Source of the DNA: Clostridium sp. NkU-1
GTDB taxonomy: Bacteria > Bacillota_A > Clostridia > Lachnospirales > Lachnospiraceae
Direction: 5' to 3'
NCBI GenBank assembly: GCA_001312405.1
Contig: BBDR01000003.1
Span: forward strand, 382,433 to 446,432
DNA: 64,000 bases
A program made the translations under genes and the position numbers. This document shows positions 11,155 through 19,259 of the stretch, piece after piece. Every line of letters begins with the position of its first letter. Within the stretch, counting starts at the first letter, position 1. The notes below the pieces were generated by a model. It saw only the letters and a list, made by a program, of their open reading frames with translations, had not been told where the DNA came from and made no database searches.

Positions 11155-11529
11155 ATGGATCGCCTAACCGTAGCAACTGATTTCCAGAAACTCAGCCTTT
11201 GGATTGAACGGATTAAGGAATGCAGGGCAAGCAATCAGAAAGTGTCTGATTGGTGTACCGCTCATGATGTCAGTATAAAATCCTATTATTATTGGCTTCG
11301 CAAAATTAAGCGCGAAGCGTTTGATGCAATTCCTGCTGAAAGAAAACCTAAAGTTCCAACAGTTACCTCCCAGCCCTCTATGTTTGCTGAAGTTCCGCAT
11401 ACAACTGCCAATTTCAGCTCATCAACCGCTGTCATCATCAGACTTGGAAATACAACTCTGGAAATCCAGAATGGTGCGGATCAGGAAACAATCGAAAATA
11501 CCCTACGTACCATCAAGCATCTATGTTAG
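11155..11529 (+). CDS. tnpA: IS66 TnpA (accessory protein)
   Basis: 124 residues with a helix-turn-helix-like N-terminus (WIERIKECRASNQKVSDWC, then YYYWLRKIKRE) typical of the IS66 OrfA family. Needed with TnpB for transposition, probably through DNA binding. GGAG at 11141 precedes ATG 11155. Its stop overlaps the start of tnpB (ATGTTAG). Intact. Confidence 0.85.
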   Translation: MDRLTVATDFQKLSLWIERIKECRASNQKVSDWCTAHDVSIKSYYYWLRKIKREAFDAIPAERKPKVPTVTSQPSMFAEVPHTTANFSSSTAVIIRLGNTTLEIQNGADQETIENTLRTIKHLC

Positions 11530-11838
11530 GCGACATTTCAAAGGCAGAACATATCTATCTTGCCTGCGGTTATATGGATATGCGCAAATCCATTGATGGC
11601 CTGTCCGCCATTGTGCAGCAAAACTTTAGACTTGATCCTTTTTCCAACAGCCTGTTTTTGTTCTGTGGACGTAAATGTAACCGCATCAAAGCTCTATTCT
11701 GGGAAGGCGATGGTTTTGTCTTACTTTACTAAAAGGCTTGAGAATGGAACATTCCAGTGGCCAAGGACACAGGCTGAAGTACGGCTGATTTCAGGGCAGG
11801 AGTTCCGGTGGCTTATGGAAGGTCTGTCCATTAACTAA
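11523..11838 (+). CDS. tnpB: IS66 TnpB (accessory protein), frameshifted
   Basis: The start encodes YLACGYMDMRKSIDGLSAIV and LFLFCGRKCNRIKALFWEGDG, the well-conserved IS66 Orf2 core. An extra T near 11730 moves the frame; the second frame continues KRLENGTFQWPR to the stop at 11838. Repaired length is about 104 residues, close to the family's usual 115. The extra base is not in a long run, so this could be a real inactivating mutation or a sequence error. Confidence 0.8.
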
Positions 11839-11934
11839 CCCAAAGCAGTGAAGAAATCTCAGCCGGAAAGGATTATTTAAAAGTCCTCCAAATGTCGTAT
11901 TTTCTGGATTTTACGGCATCTTTATGGTATAATT

Positions 11935-13505
11935 ATGACAGTTAAAAAGCAAAGGGACTGTCATCGAACGGAGCATAACAATCAGATTGAAAATCTCGAA
12001 AGCTGCATCGCTGAGTTGGAAAAAGAGAACCTTCTTCTTCATGAAAAGGTTGCTTTTTTGACCAGAAAACTTTATGGCAGGACTACGGAGCAGACATCAT
12101 CTCTCGGACTCGAGGGACAGATGTCTCTTTTTGATGAAGCGGAGGTCTCTGCAGATCCGAAGGCTGCAGAACCGGACTTAAAAGACGTTGCCTCCTACCG
12201 CCGCCGGAAACATAAAGGGCAAAAGGAAGAACTGTTAAAGGATCTCCCTCATGACAAGAAACTCTGTACTCTTGCGGAAGAGGACCGTTTCTGCGAGACC
12301 TGTGGAACTCCCCTTGTATCTGTTGGAGAAGAATTCGTCCGCACAGAGATTGAATTTATTCCTGCTAAAGTACGTGTCATTGATTATTACCGTGAGACCT
12401 TTGAATGCAGAAAGTGTCGTAAGGAAGGAAAAGAATATATGGAGAAATCTCCAATGCCTTATCCGGTCATCCAGCACTCTTATGTTTCCCCTAGAGCGGT
12501 TGCGTGGGTCATTCATCAAAAGTATGAACTGGCTGTTCCTTTATACCGTCAGGAAAAGGAATGGAAAAACCTGGGAGTATCCTTAAGCCGTGCAACCATG
12601 TCAAACTGGATCCTTACCAGTTACCGGGACTGGCTTTCCCCGGTGGTTGGGCTCCTTCATAAAAACTGTTAGAGCAGCAATACCTTCACATCGATGAAAC
12701 ACCCGGACAGGTCATGAATGAACCGGACCGAAAGAATACAACGGATTCTTATATGTGGGTATACTGCTCCATCAAAGACTCTGAGCAGCCAGTCCGCCAG
12801 TTCGTATATCAACCATGGCGGAGTGGAAAATATCCTCAGGAATATCTGAAGGGATACCATGGATTCATTCATACCGATGCCTATAAAGGTTATGAAAAAG
12901 TATCTGGTATTACCCGGTGCATCTGCTGGACCCATCTACGGAGATACTTTGTTGAAGCACTTCCCAAAGATGTCGACAGCCCGGAAGCAACCATTCCAGC
13001 CCAGGCAGTCAGATATATCAATCAGTTTTTTGAGATTGAGAAGAAACTGGAGGTTCTATCCCCTGCAGGGCGGAAGAAGCAGCGTCTGGTACAGGAAAAA
13101 CCTATACTGGATGCCTTTTGGTCGTGGGTAAAAGAGACCTCACAGAAAGTCCTTGCGAGTTCCAGACTGGGCAAAGCCTTTCAGTATGCGAATAACCAAA
13201 AAGAAGGACTGATGAATTATCTTCTTGATGGCAACTGCAGCATATCAAACAATCTGGCAGAGAACAGCATCCGGCCATTTACAATTGGCCGGAAGAACTG
13301 GCTGTTCTCAGGAAGTCCCAAAGGAGCAGAAGCAAGTGCGGGTATCTATACTTTAATTGAAACGGCCAAAGCCAATGGATTAAATCCATGGAAGTACATA
13401 AAGTTCATTCTCAGTGATATTCCCGGAACTTCATTTCTTGAATATCCAGAATATCTGGAAGAATATATGCCATGGGATCCGATGATTCAAAAACTTTGCC
13501 GTTAA
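11935..13505 (+). CDS. tnpC: IS66 TnpC DDE transposase, frameshifted
   Basis: About 523 residues after repair. N-terminal leucine-rich coiled coil (residues 15-50), a zinc-ribbon-like CETCGTP...CRKC segment, then the catalytic part: HIDETP (first Asp), HTDAYKGY (second Asp) and NNLAENSIRPFTIGRKNWLF with the Glu. One A is missing from a run near 12663, which splits the gene between LLHK and LLEQQYLHIDE. All three acidic residues are present. No clear ribosome binding site is seen. Confidence 0.85.
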
Positions 13506-13506
13506 A

Positions 13507-13544
13507 AGACAGCCTTTAATTATAAACAGAGGCTGTCTGTTTTT
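13507..13544 (+). terminator. Terminator of the IS66 genes
   Basis: The 8-bp stem AGACAGCC / GGCTGTCT is followed by GTTTTT and lies directly after the tnpC stop, inside the element. Confidence 0.75.
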
Positions 13545-13571
13545 CTATACACCAACTTATTTGACACTTAC
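13544..13571 (-). repeat. IS66 right inverted repeat
   Basis: Read on the minus strand it begins GTAAGTGTCAAATAAGTTGG and mirrors the left end. Confidence 0.85.
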
Positions 13572-13703
13572 CGTCATCGCTTATCCTTGTTGTGAGTTTA
13601 CGATTTTTATCCAAATAAAAATCAAAAACCCTCTTGCAATTTACCTCTACATAGAGTAATATATAACTACATAGAGATAATATAGATGAATATAGGAGAA
13701 GCA

Positions 13704-14139
13704 ATGGCAAAAACAGAGTTAAAAATCCTAATCGGCCTCCATCGGGCCGTAAACTACATTGACCGCCAATCAACCAAGATTTTCTCAGAGTATAACCTGA
13801 CCATGGGCCAATTTGCCGTATTAGAGGCATTGTACCACAAAGGCGACATGACCGTAGGCCAGGTTCAGGAAAAGATACTAAGTTCCACTGGAACCATTCC
13901 TCTTATTATAAATAACCTTGAAAAAAAGAGGGTATCTTATAAGGAAAGCAGACAGCAAGGATAAGAGGCGGTGCATTCTCCATATCACAGCTCAGGGCCA
14001 GGAGTTGATTGGTCAGGTTTACCCAAGAAATGAAGCCAGGATCATTGAGTTAATGGCTCATTGGACTGATGAAGAAAAAGAACAATTGGCAGTTTTATTA
14101 AAAAGGTTTGGAGATGAGATTAATGGAGAGAAAGATTAA
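13704..14139 (+). CDS. MarR-family transcriptional regulator (frameshifted)
   Basis: About 144 residues. Winged-helix MarR pattern: NLTMGQFAVLEAL, VGQVQEKILSSTGTIPLIINNLEKRGYL (recognition helix), then the wing with RKADSKDKRRCILHIT. I prefer ATG 13704 over 13686 because AGGAGA lies 6 nt upstream. The A7 run 13921-13927 shifts the frame; A6 restores EKRGYLIRK. It ends inside the start of the pirin gene, so it probably controls the pirin-nitroreductase pair and itself. Such regulators respond to phenolics, quinones or oxidants. Confidence 0.85.
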
Positions 14140-14971
14140 AAGACAGGTTAGAGGTTTTAGGACCCAGGACGGTGCCGGCGTAAACCTGGTCAGGGTATTA
14201 GGACATGAAACAATGGAGGAATACGACCCCATTTTGATGCTGGATTCCTTTGACAGCACAAATCCCGATGATTACACAGCCGGATTCCCCATGCACCCTC
14301 ATAGGGGCATTGAAACCATCAGTTATGTATACCGCGGGCAGATGGTTCACAGGGACAGCTTAGGAAATGAAGATTCTATTTCCGATGGAGAAGTCCAGTG
14401 GATGACAGCAGGTTCCGGCATTCTGCATGAAGAGAAATTACCCGCATCAGAACGAATGCTTGGAGTGCAGCTGTGGCTGAATTTACCATCAAAGGATAAA
14501 ATGACCGCTCCTTCCTATCACAGCATCAAGAATGCTGAAATTGAAGAGATTGCTCTTGAAAATGGAAAGCTGAGGCTCCTTGCCGGGCAATACAAGGACA
14601 GAAAGGGATACATGGGCAGATATCTTCCCCTTGATTACTACGATATCCACCTTGATCCCAACGCGTCCATTGTCATAGATACAGAGCCAGACCACTCGGT
14701 CATGCTTTTTACCCTGTCAGGAGAGGTTTCTGTCGGAGGCGAACTGGTAAGGGAGAAGACAGCAGCAAAGCTTTCCTCAGGAGACAAGGTAGAGATAAAA
14801 AGCACAGAGAAGAATGCCCAGGTATTATTTATAAGTTCAACGTCTCTTGGAGAGCCTATAGCCTGGGGCGGACCTATTGTAATGAATACAAAGGCTGAAT
14901 TGCAAAAAGCTTTTGCGGACCTGGATCATGGTACTTTCTTACAAAAGAAAATGTCATATGATAACGAATAA
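14123..14971 (+). CDS. Pirin family protein
   Basis: Bicupin of about 282 residues. The metal-binding motif HPHRGIETISYV and the second signature MTAGSGILHEEK are classic for pirins, some of which have quercetin 2,3-dioxygenase activity. I choose ATG 14123 (MERKIKRQV); an in-frame ATG at 14108 is also possible. It overlaps the MarR gene by 17 bases, which points to a redox or aromatic-stress operon under that regulator. Intact. Confidence 0.85.
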   Translation: MERKIKRQVRGFRTQDGAGVNLVRVLGHETMEEYDPILMLDSFDSTNPDDYTAGFPMHPHRGIETISYVYRGQMVHRDSLGNEDSISDGEVQWMTAGSGILHEEKLPASERMLGVQLWLNLPSKDKMTAPSYHSIKNAEIEEIALENGKLRLLAGQYKDRKGYMGRYLPLDYYDIHLDPNASIVIDTEPDHSVMLFTLSGEVSVGGELVREKTAAKLSSGDKVEIKSTEKNAQVLFISSTSLGEPIAWGGPIVMNTKAELQKAFADLDHGTFLQKKMSYDNE

Positions 14972-15001
14972 AATATTCTAATTAAATCAGGAGGAATTAA
15001 A

Positions 15002-15574
15002 ATGAGCATTATTGAATCATTAGAAAAGCGAAGAAGCTATTATAACATTAATAAAGAACTTCCCGTTGATACCGCTGAAGTCATTGAGCGGATTGAAAAA
15101 TTAACAGAACTGGTACCTGATGCTTTTAATATGAAAAGCTCCCGCATTGTTGTAGCTTTAGGAGAAAAGCAGGACTTATTATGGGACTCTATTTACGACG
15201 TTTTTGAGGGGAAAGTTCCAAGAGAAAAGATTGACGGCTTTAAAGCCGGTGCAGGAACGATTCTTTATTTCTACGATCAGGAGGTCGTAAAAGGCCTGCA
15301 GGGACAGTTCCCACTGTATGCGGACAATTTTCCGGCCTGGGCTATGCAATCCAGTGCAATGCTTCAAATCAGCATCTGGAGCGGGCTGAGGGAATTGGGA
15401 ATCGGTGCTTCCTTACAGCATTATAACCCGGTTATAGACCAGAAGATCCATGAACTGTTTGATGTACCGGAAAGCTATCTGCTGATTGCCCAAATGCCTT
15501 TCGGAGGGATTGTAAAAGAGCCTGACTCAAAAGAGAAGGAAGACATTTCCAAGCGGGTCCGGATTGAAAGATAA
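15002..15574 (+). CDS. Nitroreductase family protein
   Basis: 190 residues, intact, with AGGAGG before ATG 15002. The N-terminus SIIESLEKRRSYYNINKELP matches the FMN-binding RRS motif, and the C-terminal part LRELGIGASLQHYNP plus QMPFGGI matches the second FMN contact. It is a small oxygen-insensitive NAD(P)H:FMN oxidoreductase subgroup member. It lies 30 nt after pirin and probably shares its promoter, suggesting reduction of quinones or nitro compounds. Confidence 0.85.
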   Translation: MSIIESLEKRRSYYNINKELPVDTAEVIERIEKLTELVPDAFNMKSSRIVVALGEKQDLLWDSIYDVFEGKVPREKIDGFKAGAGTILYFYDQEVVKGLQGQFPLYADNFPAWAMQSSAMLQISIWSGLRELGIGASLQHYNPVIDQKIHELFDVPESYLLIAQMPFGGIVKEPDSKEKEDISKRVRIER

Positions 15575-15602
15575 ACCGAAAAGGCCCATTTGTAATTTGG
15601 AG

Positions 15603-15639
15603 AAAAGCAAGCGTATTGTTTAATCATGCGCTTGCTTTT
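15603..15639 (+). terminator. Terminator after the nitroreductase gene
   Basis: Perfect 11-bp stem AAAAGCAAGCG / CGCTTGCTTTT with a 15-nt loop and a following TTTT. Confidence 0.85.
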
Positions 15640-16471
15640 AATTTTAGATAAGTAATTAATTGACTAATTATATCATGTAAGATTTTATTCTCAAATTAAA
15701 CTGTAGTTTCCATACCTCCGCGCATAGCCTTTAAAAGCAGCTGGAGCCTTAGATTCGTGGGTTAACCTGGTATCTCCAGCAACTATCCCATAAAAAGGCT
15801 TGAAACGGCTCTGGGAGCGTTTTCAATGGTGGGAGCGATATGGGTAGTAAGAGCAGCTTTTCACTTCCCGTCTACGTGAGATATGAGGATACTCATTCCT
15901 TTTCCAGATATCGGCGATTCCAGCCTTTACCTTCTTTCGTTCTATTGCAGGGCAATGAGACGGAATTCAGTTCTTTGATTAATTATGGCTATAGGCAGCA
16001 ATTCTATTGCCTTAAAGTTAACATCTTATAGTCCACTGTAAATGTTCCATTGTTTTTTATCATCTCTTCGCGAGCCTCACTGTTAAGGTACAGTTAAAAT
16101 TTCCTTCCAATACATTACAGCCGTCAGAAACCCAACAAAGAATCAATTTCTTCATCCCGCAAGCCTCCATAGAAGCCAACCATCTTGAATATCAGAAAAA
16201 TAGAATGAAATGTTACATTTAGTCGTTAAAATCTCATCAAAAGTGATCAATTTTTCACGAATTTTATCGACAATTCCATACAGCACATATAGTACCTTGT
16301 TTAATTACAATAAATAGATGTAGTATTTTCATTTCTTTTTATAAAAAAATATGGCCAAATTATTAAGGAATGACAAATAAATGTCGAATATTGCGATTAG
16401 TTTCGCTTTTCAAACAAATGAAAACGGCTTATAGTGATTACAAGAAAAGCGAAAAAAGGAGGGTTTTCTAT
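15640..16471. other. Intergenic region with nested inverted repeats
   Basis: No convincing gene in about 830 bases. At 15727-15801 two nested perfect stems occur: AGCCTTT / AAAGGCT outside and GCTGGAG / CTCCAGC inside, followed by a third small hairpin at about 15804-15824. This could be a structured RNA on either strand, but I do not recognise the family. The rest (16040-16440) is AT-rich with only short frames. AGGAGG at 16458 belongs to the next gene. Confidence 0.4.
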
Positions 16472-16621
16472 ATGACAGATGCTGAGAAGCTAAGGATTAT
16501 AGAGATTGAGAATGAGAGGCTTATGGAAGAGAATGAAAAACTTCATAAAGTGATTAAAAGGTTAAATCAGACGCTTAATAGATTGATAGGTCGTTACATA
16601 AGCGCAAACGAAGTTGCCTGA
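16472..16621 (+). CDS. Small coiled-coil protein (49 aa)
   Basis: ATG 16472 follows AAAGGAGGG. The product, about 49 residues, is almost entirely a charged heptad-like helix (RIIEIENERLMEENEKLHKV, then IKRLNQTLNRLIGRY). It resembles the C-terminal coiled coil of the convergent minus-strand protein at 16668-17075 (ITELEIENEKLNKTIEWMHQ) but lacks that protein's zinc ribbon. Function unknown; it may associate with the other protein through the coil. Confidence 0.6.
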   Translation: MTDAEKLRIIEIENERLMEENEKLHKVIKRLNQTLNRLIGRYISANEVA

Positions 16622-16631
16622 TCAGGGATAG

Positions 16632-16657
16632 CCGGGGAGTGCGGGGGCACTCCCGGG
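16632..16657. terminator. Hairpin between convergent genes
   Basis: A strong GC stem (CCGGGGAGTGC / GCACTCCCGG) between two convergent stop codons. It lacks a long T run on either side, so it may act as a bidirectional transcription block. Confidence 0.6.
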
Positions 16658-16667
16658 AATATCCCAG

Positions 16668-17075
16668 TCAAGGATCGATTCCGGTTTTGAAATTTTCTTC
16701 ACTATCGGGATCAAACCCTTTGGTCTTGCGCATCAGTTCCCAGATAGTCTGGTGCATCCATTCAATAGTTTTATTCAGCTTTTCATTTTCTATTTCTAAT
16801 TCGGTAATGCGTTCCCCCATACGGGCGATAATCTCCCTGTTGTTATTGACCTTGTGTGGCGCCAACAGGCGCCGGACATAGGGAGAAGATACTGCAACAA
16901 TATGGGCGGAAAGCAATTCGTCCCTTGCTTCGCAGGAGAGATCCATAAAATCCTGATAACTGATGGATAATGTTACCATATCCTCCCTGCACTTGGGGCA
17001 AACTGCGTTCCGCTGAAGCTGATAATATCCATAGTAACCGCATTTAGGACAATAGTACACGGACAGTTCTCTCAT
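16668..17075 (-). CDS. Zinc-ribbon plus coiled-coil small protein
   Basis: About 135 residues starting at ATG 17075, which has AAGGAGG 8 nt upstream; a longer start at 17099 is less likely. The N-terminus has two CxxC knuckles (YYCPKCGYYGYY and AVCPKCREDM), a zinc ribbon. The middle is helical, and residues about 85-125 form a coiled coil (ITELEIENEKLNKTIEWMHQ). Proteins of this shape occur in Lachnospiraceae without known function; DNA or RNA binding is plausible. Intact. Confidence 0.65.
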   Translation of the reverse strand: MRELSVYYCPKCGYYGYYQLQRNAVCPKCREDMVTLSISYQDFMDLSCEARDELLSAHIVAVSSPYVRRLLAPHKVNNNREIIARMGERITELEIENEKLNKTIEWMHQTIWELMRKTKGFDPDSEENFKTGIDP

Positions 17076-17233
17076 CGGTCTCCTCCTTTTTTTTACCATA
17101 AAGACAATCTACCTCTATAATATATAACGTAAAATAATTCAAATTATAACGCAGAAAAGTGCAAATTATATAAAAAAATGTAAATTTATAGAAGCTACAC
17201 AAAAACAACCGGATTATTGGTGCAAAATGCATA

Positions 17234-17270
17234 AAAGAGATCCACACGCTGAAAACGTGGGGACCTCTTT
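17234..17270 (-). terminator. Terminator of the cell-wall-binding protein gene
   Basis: Imperfect 15-bp stem (AAAGAGGTCCCCACG against its partner, two mismatches) followed on the minus strand by TTTT. Located 40 nt after that gene's stop. Confidence 0.7.
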
Positions 17271-17309
17271 ATAATTGAACGGATGAATCTTTTGTAATTT
17301 GTTTTTACT

Positions 17310-18649
17310 TTACTGGATAATGCCGTTTACATCGACAATCCATACTTTGTCATTGGAATCCTTATAATCCTTATATCCTGCTCCAAGCTCTGGCTTTGTA
17401 GCTGACTTGGAAGAGGAAGCTGCTTTCTGGAGGGAACCGCTGGCATTTACAAGATACTGTTTGCCTTCAAAGGAAATAGGAGCAACCTTTAAGTCGGCAT
17501 CAGCTTCTTTTCTTAAACCATATTCATACAGGACGTTATCACGGACACCGTGAACTCCCTGTCCTTTGTTAGTACCTTCTGTCTGGAAGAACCAAACCTG
17601 GTCCTCATCAAGATCCTCGTTGTAGATTGTCTGCTTTCCGGTAGCCATAGCACCGTCTGTTCCGAAGTAGAAATTGGCAATTCCGCCGTCTTCTAAGTTC
17701 ACAACTTTCAGTCCGGTCTGCATTTCTCCCTTTGTATTGAACGCATATTTTTTGGAATCAATGGTGAATAACTCAAGACCATTTGCTGCGCAGTAAGGAG
17801 CGCCATTCTTGAAGTAGAATGTATAGGTCTCTCCCTCTTCGCTGAGTCCTGCAATACCTTCGATATCCTTCCAACCGTTAACCCGTGCACCGTTATCTGG
17901 ATCATAGTACTGGTATCCAGCTGCTGTAGCTGCATTGGCAGTTGCTTCGGATTCGGTTGCAGTGACAGGAAGCTTGTACCAACCGGTCTGCATGATTCCG
18001 TTAACAAAGGTATAATAGTTTCCATCGATCTTTCTGTCGACCTGGTTTTCTACCATACGGCCGCTCTTATCAAAATAGTACCAGGAGTGGGTTTCGTCAA
18101 GATCATCAGAGTCATTCTCAAGCTTAATCCAGCCTGTCTTCATAACGCCGTCGTTCTCTTCGCCTAAATAATAAATACTTCCTTCAATTTCGATTTTACC
18201 GGTCTGCATTTCACCCTGGTCATTGAAGTAGTATAAATTCTCATTGATTTTCTGCCACTTGGAAACAACTTCCTTACCGTTTTTTCCATAGTAGTGCCAT
18301 AAAACTCAGGAGCATCAGCTGCGTCCCAGAAGTTTTCATTGGTCATGGAAATCCATTTGTCAGAAACCCTTATCCCATTTTCGTCTACGTAATATTCATC
18401 GATTTGTGCATTAGTGGCTACATTGCCGTCTTCGTTTAAGTAGTACCAGTCTTCGCCGCGCTTTTTCCAGGCATCGGTTACGTAACTGTCATTATCTTCA
18501 TAAAATTTCCAGCTTCCGTTTTCCTCAACCCAGCCGACTACCTTTGCATAGGCGGTGGCTGCTGTGTTGATTAAGCCCAGTTCTGGAGCTGCTACGGTTA
18601 AAACACCGGCAGCGGATAATACAGCCATCAATTTTAAGTGCTTTTTCAT
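17310..18649 (-). CDS. Secreted choline-binding-repeat-type cell-wall protein (frameshifted)
   Basis: About 446 residues after repair. It starts at ATG 18649 with a signal peptide (MKKHLKLMAVLSAAGVLTVA) and continues as a chain of about 20-residue aromatic repeats of the CW_binding_1 type: GWVEENGSWKFYEDN, DWYYLNEDGN, HSWYYFDKSGRM, YYTFVNGIMQTGWYK, KYAFNTKGEMQTG. Such repeats bind choline or other wall-polymer groups. No separate catalytic domain is seen. One T is missing near 18300, joining DAPEFYW to HYYGKNGKEV. It sits between two polysaccharide regions and may bind a wall polymer made by them; that link is inference. Confidence 0.85.
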
Positions 18650-18922
18650 AAATATGTTCTCTCCTTTTTTGCAATAAGTTTTATCGTGGCCGAAAATCCA
18701 TAGTTGCATTACTCTGCGATTATAACGTACCTGGAAGGCACTTTGATAGTGTGGTTTGCTGGCAGATATGGAAGGAGATAACATAACAAGAAAAAAAGAA
18801 GAGAAAACCCAGGGGTTCCCCCATAAACACAAAGGGGAATCTCCATAATAAGGTATTTAGGGAGAAAAAAAGGAAGCTTTTAGAAAGTAAGAAAACTTTA
18901 ATAGGAAAATGAGGGGGAGGTG

Positions 18923-18931
18923 TGGTATAAT
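18923..18931 (+). promoter_or_regulatory. Extended -10 promoter candidate
   Basis: TGGTATAAT fits an extended -10 element (TGnTATAAT). No good -35 is present 17 nt upstream. It would give the TPP-enzyme operon a leader of about 320 nt carrying the palindromes and tandem repeats described next. Confidence 0.45.
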
Positions 18932-18955
18932 CTTCACGAAAGCAATGAGCAGTGC

Positions 18956-19020
18956 GAATTAGAACACGGAAAAATTTTCGTCGTGCTCGCACGTAAGAAA
19001 ACTTTTCCGTGTTCTAATTC
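18956..19020. repeat. Long perfect palindrome 1
   Basis: Two 18-nt arms (18956-18973 and 19003-19020) are exact reverse complements (GAATTAGAACACGGAAAA) around a 29-nt loop that itself contains GTGC...GCAC. As RNA it would form a very stable hairpin. Confidence 0.85.
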
Positions 19021-19032
19021 ATAGGGCGAATG

Positions 19033-19073
19033 CCCGTAAGCCTGCGAATCCTGCGGCTTCGCAGGCTTACGGG
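19033..19073. repeat. Long perfect palindrome 2
   Basis: Exact 16-nt arms CCCGTAAGCCTGCGAA and its complement (19058-19073) around a 9-nt loop. It lies 12 nt after palindrome 1 and touches the tandem array. No T run follows, so it is not a typical terminator. Confidence 0.85.
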
Positions 19074-19171
19074 CTGCACTGCGGACCAGCGGGGTGCACC
19101 CCGGACTAGCAGGCTGCACTGCGGACTAGAGGTCCACACTGCGAACAAGCAAGCTACGCTACGGACTAAAA
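19072..19171 (+). repeat. 20-bp tandem repeat, five units
   Basis: Five consecutive 20-bp units start at 19072, 19092, 19112, 19132 and 19152. Unit 3 reads GGCTGCACTGCGGACTAGAG; units 4 and 5 are more diverged. The period is not a multiple of three, which argues against coding. The array ends about 90 nt before the TPP-enzyme start. Confidence 0.8.
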
Positions 19172-19259
19172 CAAAAAATAAACATTCCTCCAAAATACCC
19201 AACAGGTATACCTATAAGCCCAAGAGCACGGGCGGGGAAGAGGAAAGGAGAGAAAATCC

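Larger units (their letters stand above)
11043..13571 (+). mobile_element. IS66-family insertion sequence, 2,529 bp
   Basis: Contains the three IS66 genes tnpA, tnpB and tnpC in the usual order, bounded by imperfect inverted repeats that both start GTAAG-GTCAAATA. The 8-base flanks (11035-11042 and 13572-13579) share only four central bases, so no clean 8-bp target duplication is visible; the element may have recombined or the duplication has decayed. It lies between the AT-rich glycan cluster and higher-GC DNA. Confidence 0.9.

Noticed and set aside
10971..11180. A 69-codon reading frame before tnpA
   Set aside because: It runs across the IS66 left end, has no family pattern and overlaps the inverted repeat.
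15840..16031. A 63-codon + strand frame in the nitroreductase downstream gap
   Set aside because: No ribosome binding site, no recognisable pattern, and it overlaps the region with inverted repeats.
19072..19171. CRISPR array
   Set aside because: The 20-bp units are directly adjacent with no spacers and no cas genes are near.
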